Assembly (NCBI GenBank): GCA_964350135.1
Contig: CAYGJN010000067.1
Span: 1 to 15,391, forward strand
Source: CAYGJN01 sp964350135
GTDB taxonomy: Bacteria > Bdellovibrionota > Bacteriovoracia > Bacteriovoracales > Bacteriovoracaceae
Length of the DNA: 15,391 nucleotides
Reading direction: 5' to 3'
Shown here piece after piece: positions 1 through 7,099 of the stretch (position 1 is the first letter of the stretch; every line of letters begins with the position of its first letter). Below the pieces are notes generated by a model. It was not told the origin of the DNA and did not search any database. It saw only the letters and a program-made list of their open reading frames with translations. The position numbers and the translations under genes were made by a program.

Positions 1-903
1 GACTATAATATTCTTAAGTCAAAAGAAATATTAACTGAAACTCTTCAACTTCTAGAAATACAAAAATCTGATCTTGAAAACCTAAAAGAAAATGATAAGG
101 ATAAATATCACAAACTATTAGACATCGTTAGAAAGAAAGTAATCGCATCTTTTCTAGGTTCTTTTAGAGCATTAGAAGCTAAAGTAGCTGCCTGTGAATA
201 CTATAAAGCTAACGAACAAGAGCAAAGTAACCAATGCTTTGAGTTCTTCTATCTTGTAGATCAAAATAATACTAAAAAATTCACCAATGATATCTTATCA
301 ATTATCCAATCAGAATTTCCTGGATTAACTTCAGAAGTTGCTACACAAGATCAAGCAACGGAGTTAATTGACGAGCCTGCTAATGAAACGACAGTAGAAA
401 GTGATATCCCTAAAATAACTAAAAAAAATGGGAAAATAAAACAAGAATGTATTCGTGATGATGAAAACAGAAAAGGTATAGTCAATGTTTCATTGACAAA
501 TGGTAACGAGAAAGCCGATGAAAACTGGCGAGATCACTTGGATGAAGAATTAAATGATGGTGTTTTTAGATTTTATGGAATTACTCAATTAGATAATCCA
601 GAGCAAGTTGTAGGTGAAGATAATTTCATTGGGGATTGTTTTCACGACGAATCCTGTGAAGTAGATTACGCTGATCAATATAAATTTTTAATTGTGTTAT
701 ATGGTCATTCAGTTGATGGTGATTTCGTGCCTATTGAAAAAGAGCCTAAGAAGTTTTTATCAACATGTCCATTAGTTGATATGCCAAACTTAGGTATTAA
801 TCCTCAACAGCAGCAAGGTCAAATTCCTCCCCAAAGGCCAAGGCCTAGAAAGCCTAGAAGCAAAAAACTTAATTTGATTAATTTTGGAGTTGTCTGGGGG
901 TAG
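1..903 (+). CDS. Hypothetical protein, 5'-truncated, 3' end at an assembly gap
   Basis: Frame 1 is open from the first base of the window to a TAG at 901-903, giving 300 visible residues. The true start lies upstream of the window; the TTG at 493 is only an internal codon. I do not recognise the family. The first third is charged and helical (Lys/Glu/Asn/Gln-rich) with a Cys pair near residues 64 and 79. An acidic segment around residues 160-260 carries further Cys residues (FIGDCFHDESCE). The last 35 residues are a Gln/Pro/Arg-rich linker (PQQQQGQIPPQRPRPRKPR) before a short LNLINFG end. Several Cys residues in a non-enzyme-like protein suggest export, but the N-terminus cannot be checked. 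The printed stop is probably an artefact: after the N run the same INFGV reading resumes and ends in VRGG with TAG at 954-956. The true 3' end is therefore probably 956. Confidence 0.75.
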   Translation, partial: DYNILKSKEILTETLQLLEIQKSDLENLKENDKDKYHKLLDIVRKKVIASFLGSFRALEAKVAACEYYKANEQEQSNQCFEFFYLVDQNNTKKFTNDILSIIQSEFPGLTSEVATQDQATELIDEPANETTVESDIPKITKKNGKIKQECIRDDENRKGIVNVSLTNGNEKADENWRDHLDEELNDGVFRFYGITQLDNPEQVVGEDNFIGDCFHDESCEVDYADQYKFLIVLYGHSVDGDFVPIEKEPKKFLSTCPLVDMPNLGINPQQQQGQIPPQRPRPRKPRSKKLNLINFGVVWG

Positions 904-919
904 CTCGGATAGGTTGGGG

Positions 920-929
920 NNNNNNNNNN
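920..929. other. Assembly gap (10 N) between contig ends that probably overlap
   Basis: Ten consecutive Ns. The 14 bases ATTAATTTTGGAGT occur on both sides, at 877-890 and at 930-943. In both copies they encode the C-terminal INFG of the same protein. The bases between the left copy and the gap are G-rich and read like a low-quality contig end. The Ns are therefore probably a placeholder at overlapping ends, not missing sequence. Confidence 0.85.
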
Positions 930-952
930 ATTAATTTTGGAGTACGCGGAGG

Positions 953-1717
953 CTAGAAAACATAGCTTGTGTCATCACTTCCCAGAACATTTAATCTATC
1001 ACAGCCAATAGAGCCTATTTCCTTGTATAAAAGTTCTTGAAAATTAGGTTTTAGATGTCCTAAAAATATAGGTACATCTGCAGGCATCTTAGGTATCTCA
1101 TAGGAAAGAGTTTCTGGCGTATGGTGAAAACTATCAATAGCAACTTGTTTTAGTTTATTAGGAAAACTGACTTCTGTGAAAATAGCTTTTAGATTTTTAA
1201 CTGAAGCTGCTAATTCCCAAATACGATCTGTAGGGCCAGTATCTTGGGTAAAAACAACACTACTAGAATCCTTTTCAACAATAAATCCAAAAGCATTACC
1301 AGGATGGTTAACTTCTACTGGAGTGATTTTATAATTCATTAATTGAATTGTTTTTTCTGGCTCTATAACATTAAAATTAATTGTAGGGTTTTCTTTATTA
1401 GGTAATTTAGAGAAATCTGGCCAAATTTTATCATTAAAAAGATGCTCTTTAATAGCAGAATAAACAAAACTGTTTGAATAGACTTGAAATGGGTTTTCAT
1501 TCATGCCAAAACAATTATCACAAAGAAAAGCAAGATCTTTTATATGGTCAAGATGAGCATGGCTAATAAGAATATTTTTAATCCTGGCCTGTTCTGAAAT
1601 AGTAATACCTTCTGCGACACTTCCAGCATCAATCAAAAGATCTCCATCAATTAAATAACTTGTGGCCTTAAAACCTGGAGATATGCCCCCATGTCCACCA
1701 ATGATTCTTACTATCAT
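953..1717 (-). CDS. Class II-type 3',5'-cyclic nucleotide phosphodiesterase (MBL fold)
   Basis: A 254-residue metallo-beta-lactamase-fold hydrolase. The metal-binding motif HAHLDH is at residues 53-58. Further likely ligands are H138 (VNHPGN), D159 (FTQDTG), H198/H199 and H221 (FLGHLKP). The N-terminal GGHGGISPG turn, the TSYLIDGDLLIDAG strand, the IWPDFSKLP segment and the closing GHLKP match the class II cAMP phosphodiesterase branch of the fold, which cleaves cyclic nucleotide 3',5' phosphodiesters to the 5' nucleotide. No signal peptide is visible, so it is probably cytoplasmic. ATG start, with a CGAGGT ribosome site about five bases upstream. It follows rsmI by 50 bases in the same direction, so the two are probably co-transcribed. 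Its TAG stop interlocks with the likely stop of the convergent gene. Family assignment is firm; cAMP as substrate is inference from the family. Confidence 0.85.
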   Translation of the reverse strand: MIVRIIGGHGGISPGFKATSYLIDGDLLIDAGSVAEGITISEQARIKNILISHAHLDHIKDLAFLCDNCFGMNENPFQVYSNSFVYSAIKEHLFNDKIWPDFSKLPNKENPTINFNVIEPEKTIQLMNYKITPVEVNHPGNAFGFIVEKDSSSVVFTQDTGPTDRIWELAASVKNLKAIFTEVSFPNKLKQVAIDSFHHTPETLSYEIPKMPADVPIFLGHLKPNFQELLYKEIGSIGCDRLNVLGSDDTSYVF

Positions 1718-1767
1718 TAATACCTCGTGAATTAATCATACCATGTCAGAGGAAATTGAAAAATAAC

Positions 1768-2583
1768 CTATTTCTTGCTTTCTATTAACTGAGAATAAAG
1801 ATCCCCAGCGTTTTGCTCAAGAATCTCCCCTAGTAATTTTGCAACGAGCTTAGGCTTCATTCCTTTGGAGATTATATTTTCACTCAGTTCAACTAACTTA
1901 GATTTTGAGCTAAGCTTAGAGTCTTGAATATTAAAAAGAAGAACAAACTCTCCTCTCCAGTCCATTAGCTCATTATTAAACTCTAAGCCTTTAAAACGTT
2001 TCACATCCTCAAATGTTTTAGTGATTTCTTTAACAACTGCGAACTCAGAATTAGGGAAACAACTAGTTAAAATTTTTAAACTCTCACAAATTCTATGTGG
2101 AGATTCAAAATATATATGAGTACCATTCCAAAGTAGGTGCTTCAGTTCTGCAATTTTACCTTTTTCCCTTGAAAGAAACCCATGAAAAGTAAAAGGATGA
2201 GCAGGTAGACCACTAACTTCCAACGCACCGATAACAGAGGTGCATCCGGGGATAGTAGCAATCTCATAACCATTTTCAATAGCACTAGTAATTAAAGGAA
2301 AGGCAGGGTCACTTATAACAGGGCTCCCAGCATCACTGCATAAATAAAGATCATGAGAAGAAAGTATTGATATAAAATGATCAATTTTTAAATTACTAGA
2401 GTGATCATGAAAAGAAGAAATTTTCATATTATGAGAATCAATATTTAGTCGAATTAATAGATCTCTAAATTTCCTTGTATCTTCAACGGCAAAATATTCC
2501 CCTGCTTTTATAAGAGAAATTGCTCTTTGACCTAAATCCAAATGGTTGCCGATTGGAAGTGTTATTAAAATAAGCTTACCCAA
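1768..2583 (-). CDS. rsmI: 16S rRNA (cytidine1402-2'-O)-methyltransferase RsmI
   Basis: A 271-residue tetrapyrrole-methylase-fold enzyme that uses S-adenosylmethionine to methylate the ribose of C1402 in the decoding centre of 16S rRNA. The family motifs occur in order: LPIGNHLDLGQRA at the N-terminus (usually TPIGNLxD), VEDTRKFRDLL, SDAGSPVISDPAFPL, IPGCTSVIGAL, LPAHPFTFHGFL, YFESPHRI and a KEITKTFE segment. The start codon is TTG at 2581-2583. It is supported by a GAGGCGG ribosome site just upstream and by the closeness of the start to the first family motif. The phosphodiesterase gene follows 50 bases downstream. The STAS gene is divergent across an 87-base intergenic region. Length is normal for the family. 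Confidence 0.95.
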   Translation of the reverse strand: MGKLILITLPIGNHLDLGQRAISLIKAGEYFAVEDTRKFRDLLIRLNIDSHNMKISSFHDHSSNLKIDHFISILSSHDLYLCSDAGSPVISDPAFPLITSAIENGYEIATIPGCTSVIGALEVSGLPAHPFTFHGFLSREKGKIAELKHLLWNGTHIYFESPHRICESLKILTSCFPNSEFAVVKEITKTFEDVKRFKGLEFNNELMDWRGEFVLLFNIQDSKLSSKSKLVELSENIISKGMKPKLVAKLLGEILEQNAGDLYSQLIESKK

Positions 2584-2670
2584 AATTACCGCCTCTAGTT
2601 AAAAGTTTTCTGGGTGATAAGATAAGGATAACAGAGTGATAGAGCTCTTTCTATTTAAAAGGAGAATTGA

Positions 2671-3060
2671 ATGTCAATGCAAGCACTGATTGAACGAGAT
2701 GCCAATGGCAATATAATTGTACGAATGAAAGGGGATCTTAACTATGAAAACAGTGCTCTGTTTAAAAATGAGCTTCAAGAAATATTAACAGAAAATCCAA
2801 CTGTGGGTATAACTCTAAACATGCAAAATATAGATTTTGTTGGCTCTTCTGGTATAGGTCAATTTGTTGATACTATAAAAAAAGTTAACAAAGATAGAAC
2901 AAAAGTAAGATTGGCCAATGTAAGAGCTGAATTTTTAAAAGTTTTTAAACTATATAAACTAACAGACGATGATTTAAGGTTAATTGTAGAAGATTTTGAC
3001 ACAGATGAAACAGAGTTTTTATCTCAACGTTATGGCCGAAAATTAACATTTCAAAACTAA
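2671..3060 (+). CDS. STAS-domain anti-sigma factor antagonist (SpoIIAA/RsbV-like)
   Basis: A 129-residue protein with a single STAS domain over roughly residues 5-108. The hallmark is NIDFVGSSGIGQFVDTIKKV at 54-73. By analogy with SpoIIAA (DSSG), S60, the Ser directly before Gly, is the expected site phosphorylated by an anti-sigma kinase. Unphosphorylated antagonists of this family bind the anti-sigma factor and release sigma. About 20 residues follow the domain (TDETEFLSQRYGRKLTF), a little longer than minimal family members. ATG start with an excellent ribosome site, AAAAGGAGAA at 2657-2666. No anti-sigma kinase, phosphatase or sigma gene is nearby, so the partner is unknown. It runs convergently into phoR and the two stop codons overlap. 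A STAS role outside sigma regulation cannot be excluded. Confidence 0.88.
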   Translation: MSMQALIERDANGNIIVRMKGDLNYENSALFKNELQEILTENPTVGITLNMQNIDFVGSSGIGQFVDTIKKVNKDRTKVRLANVRAEFLKVFKLYKLTDDDLRLIVEDFDTDETEFLSQRYGRKLTFQN

Positions 3061-4871
3061 GATAATTCATTTATTAAGGGAAGCTCAACTTTAAACTGAC
3101 TTCCCCCTAATTCACTTTTGCCAATATCAATTTTTCCATTATGTTTTAAAACAATATGTTTAACGATTGCAAGGCCAAGCCCTGTACCTCCCATTTCACG
3201 AGAGCGAGATGGATCAACTCTATAAAAACGTTCAAATAATCGTGCCCAGTGTTTTTCTGGAATTCCAATTCCATCATCATCCACACAAAGAATAGAGTTT
3301 TCTTTATTATGCCAAGAAATTCTTACGATCCCTGCCTCTCCATTATACTTACAGGCATTATCAATCAAATTTGTTAGCAATTGTTCCATTAATAAAGGAT
3401 CACCCAAAAATTTCTGACTTGTAATATCCATTTGAAAATCAATATTTTTGTAATGATAATTTTGTTTAACATTCATAATAACAGAACTTACAAGCTCTTC
3501 CGGGATTATTTCTTTCCTGTCAATATGAGCCTTAGAATTAATTACTGAAAGGTTTAGCACATCATTAAAAAGATGAGTCAGTCTTTCACAGTTTTGTTCA
3601 ATACGGTCTAAATACTCTTTAAGATGTGGTTTAACACCATCAGGCTGAGAGCTTAAAATTTGAACAAAACCTTTCATCGCAGTTAACGGTGTTCTAACTT
3701 CATGACTAACATTAGTCACAAAATCAATTCTCATTTGTTCTGTTAATCTTTTTTCACTAATATCGTGAAATATTCCTATAGCTCCTACATTTTCTCCCTT
3801 TGCGTCTTTAATGGACGAAACAATCAGATCATAAAAACCTTTTTGATTATTTCTGTGTAGAATTTCGATACTAGTTTGAACTTTCTTTTTATGACCTATC
3901 AATACAGATTTGTAAGCATTTTCTACTTGAATATTACGTACAAGCTTCCAAAGATTATCACCCTCTAGAGCTGAGTGTTCCTTTACGTAGGCTGGTATAA
4001 ATGAAAATCTAAAATTCTCATTCATAAGAAGAATTTTATTTTCTTTATTTATAGCGAGAATACCATCACTAATAGAGCGAATTAGAATATTACTTTTTTC
4101 GTTTTCTAAATAAAGTTTATCAACATAATTTTTTAATCCGTTTTCAACTTCATTAAAGGCAATTTCAAGATCAGCAAGTTCGTCACCTGTATTATCAATT
4201 GTAATATTATTATGACTCATTTTACCAATGTACTGCAGTCGCTCAATTAAATTCCGTAAGGGTCCTATCAGTCTATGTGAACGACTGATTGAAAATGTCG
4301 TAAGAATAATAAAAATTGGAATAAGAAGTAAAACAATTGATCGGTCAATTAAATTAAAAGTTTCATCAAGAACATCTATTCTAAGAGATTTTCTAAGTAT
4401 GATTGGTTTATCATTATGAGAAATACTGATCGCACCATAGACCATATTTGTTTTCAATGTATCACTATATCTTTCTGAGAACCCTGCTCCATTATTAAAA
4501 GCATCTACAATCTCTGGCCGATCTATATGGTTTTCCATTTGTGTATTATTAACAGCAGTGTCGCAAGTCACGACCCCAGTTGAAAGAATAACTGTATAAC
4601 GTGCCGTTGTTTCAACATTGGAGATAGTTTTACACCATTGAGTAATATCATCTCCACTTTTAAGAATAATGGCCTTATTCAGCTCTAGAGATTCACTAAT
4701 ATCTGTTTGCAGCTGTGTTATAAAAGTATCTTTGAAATAATAACGTGTAATAAGAGAAGTTATAATGACAGAAAAAAAGACAAGAGCAACTTGGAATAAA
4801 GCAATTCGTCTAAAAAATTTACGAGGTAGTAGAAGCTTAGAACTATTATTCACTGATGATACGATAACCAA
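3057..4871 (-). CDS. phoR: PhoR-like membrane sensor histidine kinase
   Basis: About 600 residues. Segments in order: membrane helix at roughly 23-45; extracytoplasmic domain at about 46-177 containing two Cys (80 and 103); second helix at about 178-195; HAMP linker at about 196-250; PAS-like domain at about 258-375 ending in GIFHDISEKRLTEQ; HisKA with phospho-acceptor H390 in SHEVRTPL; and an HATPase with N box NLIDNACKY (501-509), DDDGIGI (532-538), ERFYRVD and GGTGLGLAIV (561-570). All catalytic boxes are intact. The start is uncertain. TTG at 4869-4871 has an AGAGGAG sequence directly against it with no spacer. GTG at 4851-4853 (codon 7) overlaps the phoB stop as GTGAATAA, suiting translational coupling. 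It lies last in phoU-phoB-phoR. Kinase class is certain; phosphate sensing is inferred from the neighbours. Confidence 0.9.
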   Translation of the reverse strand: MVIVSSVNNSSKLLLPRKFFRRIALFQVALVFFSVIITSLITRYYFKDTFITQLQTDISESLELNKAIILKSGDDITQWCKTISNVETTARYTVILSTGVVTCDTAVNNTQMENHIDRPEIVDAFNNGAGFSERYSDTLKTNMVYGAISISHNDKPIILRKSLRIDVLDETFNLIDRSIVLLLIPIFIILTTFSISRSHRLIGPLRNLIERLQYIGKMSHNNITIDNTGDELADLEIAFNEVENGLKNYVDKLYLENEKSNILIRSISDGILAINKENKILLMNENFRFSFIPAYVKEHSALEGDNLWKLVRNIQVENAYKSVLIGHKKKVQTSIEILHRNNQKGFYDLIVSSIKDAKGENVGAIGIFHDISEKRLTEQMRIDFVTNVSHEVRTPLTAMKGFVQILSSQPDGVKPHLKEYLDRIEQNCERLTHLFNDVLNLSVINSKAHIDRKEIIPEELVSSVIMNVKQNYHYKNIDFQMDITSQKFLGDPLLMEQLLTNLIDNACKYNGEAGIVRISWHNKENSILCVDDDGIGIPEKHWARLFERFYRVDPSRSREMGGTGLGLAIVKHIVLKHNGKIDIGKSELGGSQFKVELPLINELS

Positions 4872-5547
4872 CTCCTCTTATAGTCTCTATCATTTTAGAA
4901 GCTTCGAGCATTTTTTTTCTAAGACCAAAAACATGAGTATCAATAGTTCTATCTGTTACATGTACTGGTCCATCTTGCACAATCTCAACAAGATCTCTTC
5001 TTGTGAGAACTTTTCCTGAAGACTCAATTAGGGCCGTAAGAAGTTTAAACTCAGATTTTGTTAACTCGATTTCATTACCACTAACATAAGCCTTCACTTG
5101 ATCAAGATCTATTTTAAGTATTCCGTTTTCAAGAATATTACTTTTAGTAGGTCCAATAACAACTCTATCATAGCGTCTAATTAATGCTTGCACTCGTGCA
5201 AGAAAGATCTTCATATCAAAAGGCTTTGTAATATAGTCATCAGCTCCTTCACTTAAACCTTCGATAATATTTTCTGGTCGAGATAAGGCCGTTACCATTA
5301 GAATTGGAATTGATTTAGTTTTTTCAAACATTCTTATAAATTTACAAATTTCCAAACCACTAAGACCAGGTAGCATCCTATCAAGAATTACAAGATCATA
5401 CTGTGCTTCTTGTTCTTGAATTTCTTTGAGAGCTTCTTGACCATCAAAAAAAGGGTAGACGTTATATCCTTGGAGCTCTAGTTGAGACCTCATAAGGTCA
5501 CTAATATCTTTTTCATCTTCAACTATTAAGATTTGTCTGCGCTTCAT
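4846..5547 (-). CDS. phoB: PhoB-like response regulator (OmpR family)
   Basis: A 233-residue two-domain regulator. The receiver spans about 5-120, with acidic pocket E10-D11, phospho-acceptor D56 in LVILDRMLPG, T86 (MVTALSR) and K108 (ITKPF). The C-terminal winged-helix domain covers about 145-232 and contains ELTKSEFKLL, a GKVLTRRDL helix, VTDRTIDTHVFGLRKK as recognition region and the terminal RGVGYRI typical of OmpR/PhoB proteins. It should be phosphorylated by the kinase encoded directly downstream and then bind promoter DNA. ATG start at 5545-5547, with GGGAG about 13 bases upstream. The start lies inside the phoU reading frame (29-base overlap), and its stop lies inside the beginning of the kinase gene, so translation of all three is probably coupled. 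Assignment to PhoB rather than another OmpR-type regulator rests mainly on the adjacent phoU. Confidence 0.9.
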   Translation of the reverse strand: MKRRQILIVEDEKDISDLMRSQLELQGYNVYPFFDGQEALKEIQEQEAQYDLVILDRMLPGLSGLEICKFIRMFEKTKSIPILMVTALSRPENIIEGLSEGADDYITKPFDMKIFLARVQALIRRYDRVVIGPTKSNILENGILKIDLDQVKAYVSGNEIELTKSEFKLLTALIESSGKVLTRRDLVEIVQDGPVHVTDRTIDTHVFGLRKKMLEASKMIETIRGVGYRIISE

Positions 5548-6202
5548 GTTTGGAGCTCTCCCACTTTTTCGATATTTGCTCTATTGGATCTTCATTATAT
5601 TTATATATTTTAATAACTTCTTTAGCCATATTCTTAATATAATCACCAATTCTCTCTAATGCTTTTGCCATTCTTGTTGAGTGATAGCCTTCTTTAAAAT
5701 CAATTCCATCACCGGATCGTTTCATAAATGATTTTATGATTTTTTTATTATGTTCATTAACAACTTTATCAACCTTAATGGCATCTTGAGCAAGATCTAT
5801 TCGACATAAGACATAGCCATCAGTGGTTATTCTTAACATAAGAGTAATTTCTTTCATCATTTCTTTAATAATCGCAAGTTCAATACTGGGTACTTTAGAT
5901 ACAGAAATCAATATATTAACTAATTGTCCACTCATTCTATGTAAGTCATGGGAAATCTTAACTGTTGATAAAACAAACCTAAGAGTTGTACCTGTTAAAG
6001 AATAATTTTCAAGAAGGTAAAAGCTTTGTAATTCAATTCTTTTATAAAGAAGATCAACTTCACTTTTATTACTAGTAATAGTTTTTGATAAACCATCTAG
6101 ATTGGAATGCTCACATGAGAAAAAAAGACTCTCTAAAGAATAGTCTACAAATGAAGACATCTTGATTAAGGACTCTTTTAAGTTTGCTAGCTCATTATGC
6201 AC
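5519..6202 (-). CDS. phoU: PhoU-like phosphate signalling regulator
   Basis: A 227-residue helical protein with two PhoU repeats. The second carries the characteristic ARMAKALERIGDYIKNMAKEV-type motif near the C-terminus (ALERIGDYIKNMAKEVIKIY). PhoU proteins damp PhoR/PhoB signalling and phosphate transport, usually through contact with the Pst transporter and PhoR. I place the start at the GTG at 6200-6202. It has CGGAG five bases upstream, and the resulting MHNELANLKESLIKM matches the usual PhoU N-terminus. The reading frame continues upstream to a TTG at 6230-6232 that adds ten residues but has no ribosome site. First gene of phoU-phoB-phoR. No pstSCAB genes are in the window, so the transporter partner must be elsewhere. 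Confidence 0.85.
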   Translation of the reverse strand: MHNELANLKESLIKMSSFVDYSLESLFFSCEHSNLDGLSKTITSNKSEVDLLYKRIELQSFYLLENYSLTGTTLRFVLSTVKISHDLHRMSGQLVNILISVSKVPSIELAIIKEMMKEITLMLRITTDGYVLCRIDLAQDAIKVDKVVNEHNKKIIKSFMKRSGDGIDFKEGYHSTRMAKALERIGDYIKNMAKEVIKIYKYNEDPIEQISKKWESSKHEAQTNLNS

Positions 6203-6243
6203 ATAAACTCCGACTTGAAGCGTAAATATCAAAGAAATTCAAT

Positions 6244-6272
6244 AATTTAAAGATCTATATAAAACATAGCAA
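6244..6272 (-). promoter_or_regulatory. Possible promoter for phoU-phoB-phoR
   Basis: On the minus strand, TTGCTA (6267-6272) and TAAATT (6244-6249) are separated by 17 bases. This would start transcription near 6237, about 35 bases before the preferred GTG start of phoU. Each hexamer matches sigma-70 consensus at four of six positions, and the region is so AT-rich that chance matches are expected. No direct-repeat Pho box of the CTGTCAT type was seen. Confidence 0.28.
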
Positions 6273-6324
6273 AATTTATAGAAAATGAATTTTTTGATTG
6301 CGTTAGAATAAGAGCTAATAGGCT

Positions 6325-6783
6325 TTAAAACGATAAATTAACGATGTTCAAATTAAAAGACGGGCTATAATCCTTTTGGGAATTATCATAAATATCCATT
6401 AACTTAGCCTGTTCTTTAAACCTTAAGTCTTCCCAGTACTGTAGGACTTCATCTCCTTCTATTGGTAAATCATTATAAAGACCACCGGCCCCTTCTGGGT
6501 AAACATCAGTATCTGGATTATTTTTTTTATAGGCATGAGAGAGAACAATATAACTTCCAAAAATAAGTCCAGCATAGAGCCCTAAAGAAGCTCCTTGAGC
6601 TATTGCTCTGGCCTTAGTGCCAAATGCCAATGAAGCTACACCAAGTAATGTTCCAGCAGCTGTACCGTAACCAGCAACAGTTAACATGATTTTAGTCTTA
6701 GAATCCAATGCATGAACAGGCCTTGATCCAAGACCTAAAATGAGACAAACCAGAACTACTCTTAAAAAAGAAAGTGATTTCAT
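6325..6783 (-). CDS. Small exported/membrane protein of unknown function
   Basis: 152 residues, not recognised. A signal peptide is clear: MKSLSFLR, a hydrophobic core (VVLVCLILGLG) and a possible cleavage after PVHA (residue 25). Two Gly/Ala-rich hydrophobic stretches follow, about 33-54 (MLTVAGYGTAAGTLLGVASLAF) and 62-82, separated by a short basic GTKARA turn. This resembles a glycine-zipper hairpin. The remaining 70 residues are polar and acidic, ending in SFNLNIVNLSF with a terminal Phe, a feature also common in outer-membrane proteins. ATG start with only a weak ribosome site. It begins 22 bases after the yraN stop and is probably co-transcribed with rnhB-yraN; phoU follows about 120 bases downstream. 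An envelope location is likely; the function is unknown. Confidence 0.7.
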   Translation of the reverse strand: MKSLSFLRVVLVCLILGLGSRPVHALDSKTKIMLTVAGYGTAAGTLLGVASLAFGTKARAIAQGASLGLYAGLIFGSYIVLSHAYKKNNPDTDVYPEGAGGLYNDLPIEGDEVLQYWEDLRFKEQAKLMDIYDNSQKDYSPSFNLNIVNLSF

Positions 6784-6805
6784 ACTTTTAGCTTAATTAT
6801 CTTTA

Positions 6806-7099
6806 TTAAAATTGGCAAAATTTCTTTACAGCAGTTCTACTTTTCGTAATATATAACGCCACGCCTCTTTTGAACAACCCAGACAAAAACCTCGAACTCT
6901 TCTCAAGTCTTTGTAACTGTCTTTGCTTAATGGTCCCACTAGACTTCACTTCAAGCACAACAAGCTGGTTTTTTGCAAAAAAAGCAATATCAATTTGTCC
7001 AAGATTACGAGACCTGAGACTTTTATCGGAAACGAGAAGTGACTGGTACATACTATGATATTTTTTTGACCAAAAAGCTTCAAGGGCCTCACCTTTCAC
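6806..7099 (-). CDS. yraN: YraN/UPF0102 family endonuclease-fold protein
   Basis: 97 residues, shorter than the usual 110-130 of the family. The restriction-endonuclease-like core is recognisable: KGEALEAFWSKK helix, NLGQIDIAFFAKNQLVVLEVKSS, then a Gln/Arg-rich helix (KQRQLQRLEKSSRFL). The Asp of QID and the Glu and Lys of EVK, the likely metal-binding residues, are retained, but the family's usual GEID is GQID here. The biochemical role of this family is poorly defined. The start is GTG at 7097-7099, giving an 11-base overlap with the end of rnhB. rnhB-yraN adjacency is a common arrangement in bacteria and supports the call. Confidence 0.85.
   Translation of the reverse strand: MKGEALEAFWSKKYHSMYQSLLVSDKSLRSRNLGQIDIAFFAKNQLVVLEVKSSGTIKQRQLQRLEKSSRFLSGLFKRGVALYITKSRTAVKKFCQF

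Noticed and set aside
493..903. Separate 136-residue gene starting at TTG 493
   Set aside because: The same frame is open back to base 1, and no ribosome site precedes the TTG. It is the end of a larger gene.
4228..5019. Plus-strand frames opposite phoR and phoB
   Set aside because: They lie fully antisense to well-supported kinase and regulator domains and have no protein-like features or ribosome sites.
6233..6324. Terminator or Pho box between the small exported protein gene and phoU
   Set aside because: Only an A/T stem is possible, and no CTGTCAT-type direct repeat was found.
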